From: JALZUE01 sp051251725
GTDB taxonomy: Bacteria; Pseudomonadota; Gammaproteobacteria; Enterobacterales; Alteromonadaceae
DNA: 40,571 bases
Direction of reading: 5' to 3'
Assembly (NCBI GenBank): GCA_051251725.1
Contig: JBPOFN010000038.1
Span: 1-40,571, forward strand
Positions 28,236 through 36,985 of this stretch are shown piece after piece. The first letter of the stretch is position 1, and each line of letters starts with the position of its first letter. The notes beneath the pieces were generated by a model. It was not told the DNA's origin. It saw only the letters and a program-made list of their open reading frames with translations, and did no database searches. A program made the translations under genes and the position numbers.

Positions 28236-29273
28236 TTATAGGTTTTTAACGCTATTTTTAGCGGTGGATTCTCTGATAATAAGCTTAGGCTTGACTTCAC
28301 CGCCCAAGGTTAAAGGTTGGCTATTTTCACTCTGTACTTTATTAATAAGTTTTTGGCTAGCCAAAGCCGCCATATTATCAATCGGTCTTTTAATTGTCGT
28401 TAACGACGGAATAATTATTGAGGCATAAATATTATCATCGAAACCGGCAACCGATAACTCTTGTGGAATTTTAATACCTAAATCACTCGCCACCCGAATA
28501 ACCCCGGCAGCCATTTCATCGTTATTTGCTAAAATAGCGGAAGGCCTATCTGCTTGAGTTAATAACTTCATCGCACATGCTATACCACTTTCGTAACTGT
28601 TTTCACCTTCAAGTATATGTGAGTCCGCTATTTCAATGTTAGCAGTTCTTAATTCAGACAAAAAACCTTCCATACGTTCTATCGAAGAACGGTATCTTAG
28701 CGGACCAGAAATAAAGGCAATATTTTTATGCCCTAACTCAACAAAATGATCCGCCATTTCTTTCATCGCAGTACGCTCATCTGAAACAACAATATTATCT
28801 TTATCATCAAAATCAACAGAGGCAATTCGAACATAAGGACAATTAGAAGCTCTTAATGCTGCTGCTAGTTGTTTATTTTCAGAGATCGGCGGTAAAATAA
28901 TAACGCCATCTAATTTTGAGCGTTTAATCGAGTTAATACACTCTTCAATAAAATCAGTTTCTTTAGATTTACACGGATGAACGACCAATTCATAACCTAG
29001 TTCCGCACATACACTCAACGCACCTTGCTGCACTTGAACAATCGACAATGAATCATCATGATCATATATCAAACCAAGTAAATAAGAACGGCTAGACGCT
29101 AAACCTCTTGCTTGTTTATCCGGGCTGAAGTTAACCTCTTTGATAATTTTTTCAACTTTCTTTAAGGTATTTTCTCCAACCAAAGGGGAACGATTGATTA
29201 CACGTGAAACGGTGCGCTTTGATACACCCGCTAGTTTAGCAACATCATTAATCGTTATTTTTTTATCTTGCAT
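28236..29273 (-). CDS. LacI-family transcriptional regulator, candidate master regulator of the pectin locus
   Basis: A 345-residue DNA-binding protein. The LacI helix-turn-helix is near residues 8-27 (INDVAKLAGVSKRTVSRVIN), the hinge follows (ARGLASSRS), then a periplasmic-binding-protein-like effector domain ending in the usual SLTTIKRP segment. It is the only DNA-binding regulator in the locus. The seven palindromes (TTGCCACCGGTGGCAA) have the central CG step that LacI-family hinge helices wedge into, so I assign them to this protein by inference. The likely inducer is a galacturonate-pathway intermediate. No operator lies upstream of its own gene, so it seems not to be autoregulated through that site. 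Confidence 0.88.
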   Translation of the reverse strand: MQDKKITINDVAKLAGVSKRTVSRVINRSPLVGENTLKKVEKIIKEVNFSPDKQARGLASSRSYLLGLIYDHDDSLSIVQVQQGALSVCAELGYELVVHPCKSKETDFIEECINSIKRSKLDGVIILPPISENKQLAAALRASNCPYVRIASVDFDDKDNIVVSDERTAMKEMADHFVELGHKNIAFISGPLRYRSSIERMEGFLSELRTANIEIADSHILEGENSYESGIACAMKLLTQADRPSAILANNDEMAAGVIRVASDLGIKIPQELSVAGFDDNIYASIIIPSLTTIKRPIDNMAALASQKLINKVQSENSQPLTLGGEVKPKLIIRESTAKNSVKNL

Positions 29274-29368
29274 TGATAGGCATCTTATTATTTGTCAAAA
29301 TTAAACTTGTTAATTGATAAGTAAATTCTACTTGAGTCAATTATGTTTGAGTTAATTATTTTACACTA

Positions 29369-30670
29369 TCAACCAATTAAACCAAAGAATCTTGGTAAGG
29401 TTTCACTAATTGCCGGTACATAGGTAACCAACATTAACACTAAAAACATTACGGTATATAAAGGTATCATTGGCTTGATAATCTTATGAATCGAGGTTTT
29501 TGCCACGGCACAACTCACAAAAAGTACGCTGCCTACCGGCGGAGAAACTAAACCAATAGATAAATTCAGCACAATCATAATACCAAACTGAATAGGTGAC
29601 ATGCCAAGCTGCTCTGCAACAGGCAAAAATATCGGGGTAAAAATTAACACCGCTGGAGTCATATCTATAAATGCCCCCACGACAATTAAAATTAAATTGA
29701 TAAGTAAAAGTACCACTATTGGGTTATCACTTAACGTTAAAAAGAATTCACTAATAATCTGCGGTATGTGCGTATAGGACAACAACCAAGACATAGCCGA
29801 TGATGCGCCAATAATTAGCATAACAATCGCGGTTGTTTCACAAGCTTTTAAGAGCAGCCCTGGTAAGTCTGCAATGCTTATTTCTTTGTAAATACCTAAC
29901 GATAAGGCAAGTGCATATAGCACAGCGACCGCCCCAGCTTCAGTCGCTGTAAATACCCCACCGATAATACCGCCAATAACAATAAAGACTAAAAGTAAGC
30001 TGGGTAGAGCAGAAACTACCTTCCCTAATGCTACTTTAATTGGTAATCGTGCTGTAACAGGATAGTTATGACGAATAGCATACAATGAACAAACCATCAT
30101 TAATGCTAAACCCACTAAAATACCTGGCAGATAACCAGCAACAAATAATGCAGCAATTGAAACACCACCACTAGCAATAGCATAAATAATTAAAATATTA
30201 CTTGGCGGAATTAACATGCCCGTTGTTGCTGCTGCTGCTGTAACTGCTGCCCCGAATTCCGGACTATAGCCATGTTTTTTCATTTCCGGCACCATAAAAC
30301 TACCAATAGCCGACGTTGCCGCAACAGCTGAGCCAGATATAGCACCAAAAAGCATACAAGACATAACATTAACTAAAGCCAAACCACCGGGTAAAGAACC
30401 AATTAACGCCATCGCACATTCAATTAATCGCTTTGCAATACCACCTTGCCCCATGATTAAGCCTGAGAGAATAAAAAATGGTATAGCTAATAATGCAAAA
30501 CTATCAATTCCGCCTGCTAATTGCTGAGCAATAGTCATGGTTGCCGGTGTAAAATCTATATGCATCAACAATGAAAATAAGGTAGCTAAACCAATACAAA
30601 TAGAAATAGGTACATTTAAGAAGAGTAAGACGAAAAAGCTCACCACTAAAACAATTGCTGTAAAATCCAT
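29369..30670 (-). CDS. dctM: TRAP transporter large membrane subunit
   Basis: A 433-residue inner-membrane protein with about twelve hydrophobic segments and DctM features (GLIMGQGGIAKRL, the PPSN segment near GMLIPPSNILI, and a mirrored SPPVGS near the C terminus). It forms the sodium-driven channel of a TRAP uptake system with the DctQ and DctP proteins encoded just upstream. Its start overlaps the stop of dctQ by one base (TAATG), which indicates translational coupling. Confidence 0.92.
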   Translation of the reverse strand: MDFTAIVLVVSFFVLLFLNVPISICIGLATLFSLLMHIDFTPATMTIAQQLAGGIDSFALLAIPFFILSGLIMGQGGIAKRLIECAMALIGSLPGGLALVNVMSCMLFGAISGSAVAATSAIGSFMVPEMKKHGYSPEFGAAVTAAAATTGMLIPPSNILIIYAIASGGVSIAALFVAGYLPGILVGLALMMVCSLYAIRHNYPVTARLPIKVALGKVVSALPSLLLVFIVIGGIIGGVFTATEAGAVAVLYALALSLGIYKEISIADLPGLLLKACETTAIVMLIIGASSAMSWLLSYTHIPQIISEFFLTLSDNPIVVLLLINLILIVVGAFIDMTPAVLIFTPIFLPVAEQLGMSPIQFGIMIVLNLSIGLVSPPVGSVLFVSCAVAKTSIHKIIKPMIPLYTVMFLVLMLVTYVPAISETLPRFFGLIG

Positions 30671-31176
30671 TATGACTCTCCTTCTGCTGTATTTTCACTA
30701 GCAGGCGTTAATTTCAATAACAGGCTAATATTATCAAGACAAAACATGACAATTAATACTCCAGATAAAGGTACAGCTGAATAAATAAGCCCCATATTAA
30801 GACCTAATGCTGCTGAGGTTTGTTTGAGTTCTACTGTCATCGCAACTAGCAAAAAGCCACCATAAATCATGACACTACTCGCAAATACAACCACTAATAA
30901 CTCTATTAATATACGCGCTCTTTTTTGCTTAACCGCCGGCATTTTATTAACGAATAAATCTAGACCTAAATGCGCTTTAGTTTTATACGCATAAGCTGAA
31001 CCTAAAACGCCAATCCAAATTAATAAAAAACGCGATAACTCTTCAGTGTAAGAACTAGGGGATTGAATAATAAATCGTGAAAACACCTGCCAGGTTACCG
31101 TAACTACGATGGACGCCATGGCAAACATTAATAACTTTTCTAATACTGAAATGATCAACAACATACTTTTATGCAT
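30670..31176 (-). CDS. dctQ: TRAP transporter small membrane subunit
   Basis: A 168-residue protein with four hydrophobic segments and the DctQ core (YTEELSRFLLIWIGVLGSAYA, given here in part: EELSRFLLIW). It pairs with DctM. The gene lies 10 bases after dctP and overlaps dctM by one base, so the three form one operon. Confidence 0.9.
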   Translation of the reverse strand: MHKSMLLIISVLEKLLMFAMASIVVTVTWQVFSRFIIQSPSSYTEELSRFLLIWIGVLGSAYAYKTKAHLGLDLFVNKMPAVKQKRARILIELLVVVFASSVMIYGGFLLVAMTVELKQTSAALGLNMGLIYSAVPLSGVLIVMFCLDNISLLLKLTPASENTAEGES

Positions 31177-31186
31177 AATATTTACT

Positions 31187-32167
31187 CTACATTTTTTTAA
31201 TTTTTATGATTTGCTCGGCGACAGGGCTATTAGCAAAGGAAGCATGAAAACTGACCATTTTGGCTTGAAATGCTTTTTTATCAGGATAATTAACAATAGC
31301 CCCGCCAGCCTGCACGGCGGCTAAAGCTTCATTTTCTGCGGTTTTCCATAACACTTTTTGATGCGCTATCGCATCTGACATGGCTGCGGTTAACCATTGT
31401 TTTTGCTCTGCGGTTAACGCATTCCACACCGGTAAACTAGCTAAAATAACGTCGGGCACAAAGGTATGCTCGTCAAGGCTATAATATTTAGCAATCTCAT
31501 AATGACGAGAAATATAATAACTAGGAGGATTATTTTCAGCGCCATCAACAACACCTTGCTGTAAGGCTGCATAAAGCTCTCCCCATGCAATCGGTGTTGC
31601 GGCTCCGCCAAGCGCTTTAACTGCAGCAACGGCAGTAGGACTATTCAATACCCGTATTTTTTTACCGACTAAATCTTGTGGCGTATTTATTGGTCCAAAA
31701 GTGCTGTAAAAACTACGACTACCCGCATCAAAATACCCCAACCCTTTTAATCTAACACTTGCTGTTTTTTGCAATAATTCTTGACCAATATCACCTTCAA
31801 GCACTCGCCAAAAATGTTCACTGTCACGCATTAGATAAGGAATACTGAACACTTGCATTTCAGGTACAAATCCCTCTAACGGGCTTGCCGAAACTTTGGT
31901 CATAGATAAACTGCCTATTTGCAGTAGTTCTATCATTTCCCGTTCAGAGCCAAGTTGTGCTCCAGGGTAAATCACCATTTCCATATTTCCGTTAGAATAA
32001 TGGGCTAATCGCTGTGCCATATACTCCATCGCTACATGTACTACATGACGTGTATCATGGGTATGGCCTAAAGTCAGCGTGATTTTGTTATCTTTATTAA
32101 CACAGCTAACGAGTAACAGACCTAATACAAGGCTAAAGCCTTTAAACAACAACTTATTTTTCATCAT
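31187..32167 (-). CDS. dctP: TRAP transporter solute-binding protein, probably for uronates
   Basis: A 326-residue periplasmic binding protein of the DctP family, with a lipobox-like LLVSC near residues 18-22 that suggests a lipoprotein. Family marks include PGAQLGSEREMIE, the conserved Arg in KKIRVLNSP that holds the substrate carboxylate, and GVVDGAENN. Two adjacent ATG codons begin the gene (32167, 32164), with AGAAG upstream. The promoter contains an operator in its spacer, shared divergently with uxaB-uxaA, which points to galacturonate or glucuronate as ligand. Confidence 0.9.
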   Translation of the reverse strand: MMKNKLLFKGFSLVLGLLLVSCVNKDNKITLTLGHTHDTRHVVHVAMEYMAQRLAHYSNGNMEMVIYPGAQLGSEREMIELLQIGSLSMTKVSASPLEGFVPEMQVFSIPYLMRDSEHFWRVLEGDIGQELLQKTASVRLKGLGYFDAGSRSFYSTFGPINTPQDLVGKKIRVLNSPTAVAAVKALGGAATPIAWGELYAALQQGVVDGAENNPPSYYISRHYEIAKYYSLDEHTFVPDVILASLPVWNALTAEQKQWLTAAMSDAIAHQKVLWKTAENEALAAVQAGGAIVNYPDKKAFQAKMVSFHASFANSPVAEQIIKIKKM

Positions 32168-32319
32168 GGTTACTTCTTATTATCTCAGCGCTATCTTCAG
32201 TAATATTTACTGTTATTTTTTTAGGTAACTTTTTTTTTACTTTAAAAATCAGCGCATTTTTTTCATTCAGATTGAATAATTTCATGGTGTAAATATTTCA
32301 ATTATTAAGTTATGCCCCT

Positions 32320-32348
32320 ATTCTTTGCCACCGCTGGCATTTTGTCAA
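32320..32348 (-). promoter_or_regulatory. Promoter of the TRAP operon with operator 6 in its spacer
   Basis: On the minus strand TTGACA (32343-32348) and AAGAAT (32320-32325) are separated by exactly 17 bases, and the variant operator TGCCACCGCTGGCA (plus-strand reading) fills 32326-32339 of that spacer. Binding would mask the promoter completely. Confidence 0.65.
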
Positions 32349-32355
32349 ATAGTAT

Positions 32356-32384
32356 TTGCCACCGGTGGCAAAATAACATAACAT
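32356..32384 (+). promoter_or_regulatory. Promoter of uxaB-uxaA with operator 7
   Basis: The perfect operator at 32357-32370 lies 31 bases (three helical turns) from operator 6. Its left edge TTGCCA (32356-32361), a 17-base spacer and TAACAT (32379-32384) form a plausible promoter, the same layout as at 20358. Confidence 0.6.
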
Positions 32385-32416
32385 TCTCTCATTAAAGCGA
32401 AAGAGGATATGATTCA

Positions 32417-33874
32417 ATGCAACAATTAAACAGAACAAACTTTAACAAAAACAGCTACCCAACTAAAATTATGCAATTTGGTGAAGGCAACTTTCTACGT
32501 GCATTTGTTGATTGGCAAATTGATATTTTAAATGAAACAACCGATCTTAATGCTGGCATTGCGATTATCAGACCCATTGATTATGACGCACTACCATTAT
32601 TGAATGTTCAAGATGGACTATACACCACTATTATTCGTGGTTTGAATGAGCAAGGCGAAGCGGTTGCTAATGCGAGAATAATCTCTTCAATTAATGAAGA
32701 AATCCCTGTCTATAAAGATTTTGCTAAGTACATGGCATTAGCTGAAAACCCGGCATTGAAAATGATATTTTCAAACACCACCGAAGCAGGTATTGAATAC
32801 ATTGAAACAGATAAACTAACCGATGCTCCTGCAAAAGCCTTTCCCGCTAAACTAACGCAATGGTTACATCACCGTTTTGAATTTTTTAACGGTTCAACAG
32901 ACAGTGGCGTGGTTATTATTCCTTGCGAACTGATTGACTATAATGGCGAAAAATTAAAAGAAATTGTTTTACAGTATTGTGAATTATGGCAATTGTCTGA
33001 TGAATTTGTTAACTGGTTAGCTGACGCGAATGATTTTTGCTCAACCTTAGTTGACCGTATAGTTACTGGCTTCCCACGTGATGAACACCAACAACTACAA
33101 GCAGAGTTTGGCTACCTTGATAACTTTATGGTTACCGCTGAACATTTCCACTTATTTGTTATTCAAGGCCCTAAACACCTAGCAGAATTATTACATTTAG
33201 AAGGTAGTGATTTAAACATAAAGATTGTTGATGATATTTCTCCTTATAAACAACGCAAAGTTGCCATTTTAAACGGTGCTCATACCGCTTTAGTGCCATT
33301 GGCATACATGTCAAATATTAACGCAGTGGGTGAAGCATTAGCGGATCCTTTATTTGAGCGTTACTTAGAGTCACTAATTTTCAATGAAATTATTCCGACA
33401 TTAGATTTACCACAAGATGAACTTAAAGCGTTTGCTAATGACGTATTAAACCGCTTTAGAAATCCTTATATACATCACTTGTTAATGGCTATTTCATTAA
33501 ACAGCATGACTAAGTTCAAAACGCGTTTACTGCCACAATCCTTAAAATTTGTGGAAAGCCAAAAGGCAGTTCCTACCATGATGACGATGGCGATTGCAGG
33601 ACAAATTTTGTTCTTTAAAGGTGAACGTAACGAAGAGAAAATTGCGCTATCAGATAGTGAACAATGGTTAGCGTTATTCGCTAAGCTTTGGACAGGTTAT
33701 AACAACAAATTAATTAACATCAACGAATTAGTCAGGGGGGTTTTGGCTGCCCATTGGCATTGGGGCCAAGACTTAAATGAAATTAACGGCTTAACAGAAC
33801 AAGTAAGTGTTCACCTAGAAGCCATGTTAACGTTTGGTGTTGCCAACGTATTAACACAAACGTTAGAAGGTTAA
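32417..33874 (+). CDS. uxaB: Tagaturonate reductase (altronate oxidoreductase)
   Basis: NADH-dependent enzyme reducing D-tagaturonate to D-altronate, the second step of galacturonate breakdown. The 485 residues match the 483 of E. coli UxaB. Marks of the polyol dehydrogenase family include the N-terminal nucleotide-binding segment MQFGEGNFLRAF, VDRIVTGFP and the KVAILNGAHTALVP catalytic segment with Lys and Asn. A GAGG site lies upstream. It is separated by four bases from uxaA and is divergent from the TRAP operon. Confidence 0.93.
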   Translation: MQQLNRTNFNKNSYPTKIMQFGEGNFLRAFVDWQIDILNETTDLNAGIAIIRPIDYDALPLLNVQDGLYTTIIRGLNEQGEAVANARIISSINEEIPVYKDFAKYMALAENPALKMIFSNTTEAGIEYIETDKLTDAPAKAFPAKLTQWLHHRFEFFNGSTDSGVVIIPCELIDYNGEKLKEIVLQYCELWQLSDEFVNWLADANDFCSTLVDRIVTGFPRDEHQQLQAEFGYLDNFMVTAEHFHLFVIQGPKHLAELLHLEGSDLNIKIVDDISPYKQRKVAILNGAHTALVPLAYMSNINAVGEALADPLFERYLESLIFNEIIPTLDLPQDELKAFANDVLNRFRNPYIHHLLMAISLNSMTKFKTRLLPQSLKFVESQKAVPTMMTMAIAGQILFFKGERNEEKIALSDSEQWLALFAKLWTGYNNKLININELVRGVLAAHWHWGQDLNEINGLTEQVSVHLEAMLTFGVANVLTQTLEG

Positions 33875-33878
33875 GACT

Positions 33879-35366
33879 ATGAAGGCAATCATAAAATTAC
33901 ACGCAACAGATAATGTTGCCATCGCGATGAGAAACCTAATCTCAGGTGAAGTTATTGCACTCGATGAGCTTGAATTACATATCAATGAAGATATTGTTAA
34001 AGGTCATAAAATTGCGTTAACTGATCTGAGTAAAGATGAACATGTCATTAAGTACGGAGCCCCTATTGGCTTTGCTTTACAAGATATTAAGCAAGGCGAT
34101 TGGGTCCATACTCATTGTATCAAAACAAACCTAAGCGATGAGTTACAGTATAAATACCAACCTGATTTTATTGAGCAACAAGCAGCAATTCCATCACCCG
34201 AAGTGAGTATTTATCGCCGATCTAATGGTGAGGTAGCTATTCGAAATGAAATTTGGCTAATCCCTACCGTTGGTTGTGTTAATGGCATGATTGCCCAAAT
34301 GAAGAAAGAATTTATCGCTAAGCACCCTGAACTTGGTGTGGATGGCATACATGTATTTCCTCATCAATTTGGTTGTTCACAACTTGGCGATGATTTAGAA
34401 ACAACACGTATACTTCTACAAAACATGGTATTACACCCTAATGCCGGCGGTGCATTGGTTGTTGGCTTAGGTTGTGAAAACAATCAATTATCAGTCTTTA
34501 GAGAAGGACTAGGTGATTATGATGACTCACGCGTTAAATTTTTGATCACCCAACAAGCAGATGATGAAATTGAAGAAGGTGTGCAACTGCTTGAAGAAAT
34601 TTACACCAAAGTAAAAGAAGACAAGCGAGTACCGGGCCTACTTAGTGAAGTTAAATTTGGCTTAGAATGTGGAGGTAGTGATGGACTTTCTGGCATCACT
34701 GCAAACCCATTATTAGGTTACTTTTCTGATTACCTTATTGCCCAAGGCGGTACGACAGTATTAACTGAAGTACCTGAAATGTTTGGCGCTGAAACGATCC
34801 TAATGTCGCGCTGTAAAGACAAAAATACGTTTTATGACCTTGTTGATATGGTTAATGGTTTTAAACGTTATTACAGTGACCATGACCAACCAATTTATGA
34901 AAACCCTTCTCCTGGTAATAAAGATGGCGGCATCACAACCCTAGAAGACAAATCGCTTGGTTGTACCCAAAAAGCAGGCAGTAGCCAAGTACAAGCAGTA
35001 CTTAAATATGGCCAACGTTTAAAACTGCCAGGGTTAAATTTACTAGATGCCCCGGGTAATGATCCTATTGCAACAAGCGCCCTCGCCTCTGCCGGTTGTC
35101 ATATGGTGTTATTCACCACAGGTCGTGGAACACCTTACGGTGGTTTTGTTCCAACATTAAAAATTTCAACTAACTCCGAACTAGCAAACAAGAAGAAACG
35201 TTGGATAGATTTTGATGCCGGTATATTGATAGGTGATACCAGCATGTATGAAGCCCACGAACAGTTTATTCAATTACTAGTTGCTGTAGTGAATGGCCAA
35301 GAAACCTGCAATGAAAAAAATGATATTCGCGAAGTCGCTATTTGGAAAAAAGGGGTTACTTTGTAA
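33879..35366 (+). CDS. uxaA: Altronate dehydratase
   Basis: Iron-dependent enzyme converting D-altronate to 2-keto-3-deoxygluconate. The 495 residues equal the length of E. coli UxaA. The N-terminal SAF-like domain (about 1-95, containing GDWVHTHCIKTNL) is followed by the large domain with PTVGCVNG, HQFGCSQLGDD, GLECGGSDGLSG and LDAPGNDP. Four bases after uxaB, so the two are translated from one message. The product needs KdgK and Eda, neither of which is in the window. Confidence 0.95.
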   Translation: MKAIIKLHATDNVAIAMRNLISGEVIALDELELHINEDIVKGHKIALTDLSKDEHVIKYGAPIGFALQDIKQGDWVHTHCIKTNLSDELQYKYQPDFIEQQAAIPSPEVSIYRRSNGEVAIRNEIWLIPTVGCVNGMIAQMKKEFIAKHPELGVDGIHVFPHQFGCSQLGDDLETTRILLQNMVLHPNAGGALVVGLGCENNQLSVFREGLGDYDDSRVKFLITQQADDEIEEGVQLLEEIYTKVKEDKRVPGLLSEVKFGLECGGSDGLSGITANPLLGYFSDYLIAQGGTTVLTEVPEMFGAETILMSRCKDKNTFYDLVDMVNGFKRYYSDHDQPIYENPSPGNKDGGITTLEDKSLGCTQKAGSSQVQAVLKYGQRLKLPGLNLLDAPGNDPIATSALASAGCHMVLFTTGRGTPYGGFVPTLKISTNSELANKKKRWIDFDAGILIGDTSMYEAHEQFIQLLVAVVNGQETCNEKNDIREVAIWKKGVTL

Positions 35367-35390
35367 AGCACAACTTTATAGCAATGAAAG

Positions 35391-35419
35391 ATCAATGCAT
35401 TCTTAATGTGTGCATTGAT
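35391..35419 (+). other. Intercistronic hairpin after uxaA
   Basis: ATCAATGCA (35391-35399) pairs perfectly with TGCATTGAT (35411-35419). No T tract follows. It may attenuate or stabilise the message between uxaA and the downstream CE8 gene. Confidence 0.4.
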
Positions 35420-35467
35420 AAAGCTTTAGCCCCTTAACTAACATTAGTGAATAGCGATAAAAACATC

Positions 35468-36547
35468 ATGACAAAACATCTGCTTAAATGGATATTTGTA
35501 TTAACCCTGTGCACTAATTTCGCTCAGGCGAACACGCCGCCAATCGGTAAAGAAACAACTAACACTTATATTGTTGACCAGCAAGGTCATGGTGATTTTA
35601 CGACTATTCAAGCAGCTATTAATGCCACAGTTAACGACAAGGACGTCATCCTATTTATCAAACCAGGTAAATATAAAGAAAAGCTATTCATTACTCGAAA
35701 TAATATTAGTTTAATTGGCTCGGCGGCTAAAAACACAATAATAGAATATGCTGAGTTAAGAAATAATTGGCGTGAGAATCACAGTAGCGATTGGGGCGCT
35801 GCCGTTATTAATATCAACGCAAGTGATGTCAACATCATTAACTTGTCGGTTATTAATAACTATGGGCGTTTACATAATACCGATGATCATCAATTTGCAA
35901 TTCGTGGATTTGAAAACGCTAATAGAATCATATTACATCAATGTAGCATTATTGCTGACGGAGCCGACACGGTTAGTTTATGGAATAAAAACAATGGCAT
36001 GTATTATCATTCCTATTGTCACTTTGAAGGACATACTGACATGGTTTGTCCTAGAGGATGGGCGCTAATTGAGCACTCTACTTTTTTTAATAAGAAAAAA
36101 TCGGCAACGTTATGGCATGACGGTGAATTAAATCAAAACCAAAAATTGGTTGTTAACAATAGTTATTTCGATGGTATAAAAGGGTTTTGGCTTGGCAGAC
36201 ATCATTACGATGCACAATTTTATATTCTCAATTCAGCATTTTCTGAAAATATGGCTGACAAAGCTATTTTCAAAAAAACGTATGAAGATATTGAAAGGAT
36301 CAAACCAAATCTTTACGGAAGTCGTTATTTTTTCTTTAACAATCAAGCGGATAATTTAGCCGATTGGGCAGCGAATAATTTCAATCCAGATAAAACACAT
36401 TTAAAAAATCAAAGTATTGAATCATGGGTATTTAACAAACAATGGTACCCCAACCAAGTTATAGCAGAATTATCAACATTAGTGGAAGCTGCTGGTTTTC
36501 CTGCAGATAAACTCAATAAATTATCAAACATAAACGAATTAGAATAA
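35468..36547 (+). CDS. Secreted divergent pectin methylesterase, CE8 family
   Basis: A 359-residue beta-helix protein with a signal peptide (about 1-22, ending FAQA) from the ATG at 35468; a GTG at 35447 is possible but would put a polar tail before the signal. CE8 landmarks: DFTTIQAAI, GKYKE (67-71), Gln142, Asp167, Asp191 and Arg244. Both catalytic aspartates and the arginine are kept. However, the usual QDTL is here GADT, so the oxyanion-hole glutamine is replaced by Ala166. DFIFG is TDMVCP, and LGRPW is LGRHH. It may act on an unusual ester, be slow, or have lost activity. It is the last gene of the pectin locus, 101 bases after uxaA. Confidence 0.85.
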   Translation: MTKHLLKWIFVLTLCTNFAQANTPPIGKETTNTYIVDQQGHGDFTTIQAAINATVNDKDVILFIKPGKYKEKLFITRNNISLIGSAAKNTIIEYAELRNNWRENHSSDWGAAVININASDVNIINLSVINNYGRLHNTDDHQFAIRGFENANRIILHQCSIIADGADTVSLWNKNNGMYYHSYCHFEGHTDMVCPRGWALIEHSTFFNKKKSATLWHDGELNQNQKLVVNNSYFDGIKGFWLGRHHYDAQFYILNSAFSENMADKAIFKKTYEDIERIKPNLYGSRYFFFNNQADNLADWAANNFNPDKTHLKNQSIESWVFNKQWYPNQVIAELSTLVEAAGFPADKLNKLSNINELE

Positions 36548-36568
36548 TGCGCAGGCATAGGTAGTGTT

Positions 36569-36674
36569 CGACCCTGTAACAAAATCTGTGAAACTACCGA
36601 ACATTAATACCGCTCACCTAGTGCGAACGGTATACCCCAGATTTTGTTACCGGCTCATTTGGTTACGAGGTCGA
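36569..36674. mobile_element. Nested palindrome, possible insertion-sequence scar or MITE
   Basis: GTAACAAAATCTG (36576-36588) and its exact complement (36638-36650) enclose a second pair ATACCG/CGGTAT (36608-36613, 36628-36633). CGACC and GGTCG lie outside. The arm read outward (CACAGATTTTGTTACAGGG on the minus strand) resembles the ends of IS256-type elements as I remember them, which is a weak basis. It lies exactly between the pectin locus and a truncated gene, where a rearrangement joint would be expected. Confidence 0.4.
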
Positions 36675-36682
36675 TGAATTAA

Positions 36683-36985
36683 TTATTCAGCGAGCGTGAC
36701 AGAAATATCATCAATGTAATATTCAACACCTGCTGCTGGCCTTTCAACATAAACAAAAGCACTAACTTCAGTGCCATCAACCGTATGGGTATAAGACCCA
36801 GTTAATTGCATCCATTCACTATTCGTCGCTGTTATCGTGTTAATACCAACATAATGATCACCACCGTCATCGGTAAGCTTAATTGTTAAAACAGCAGTAT
36901 CTGAAGCTGCATTGCCTAACTTAACCCATGCCGACACTGTGTAGGTTGCATCAGGCGTTAGCGTCCCTTTGGGTGTAGTCGCCAC
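36683..36985 (-). pseudogene. C-terminal stub of a carbohydrate-binding module
   Basis: An open frame of 100 codons encodes a beta-sandwich fragment with the pattern YTVSAWVKLG, then VEYYIDDISV at the end, as in CBM4/9/22-type modules carried at the C terminus of secreted glycosidases. There is no signal peptide, no catalytic domain and no ribosome-binding site. The frame starts inside the first 24-base border repeat of the non-coding array. I take it as the remnant of a larger enzyme whose 5' part was lost when the array or a neighbouring element arrived. Confidence 0.7.
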
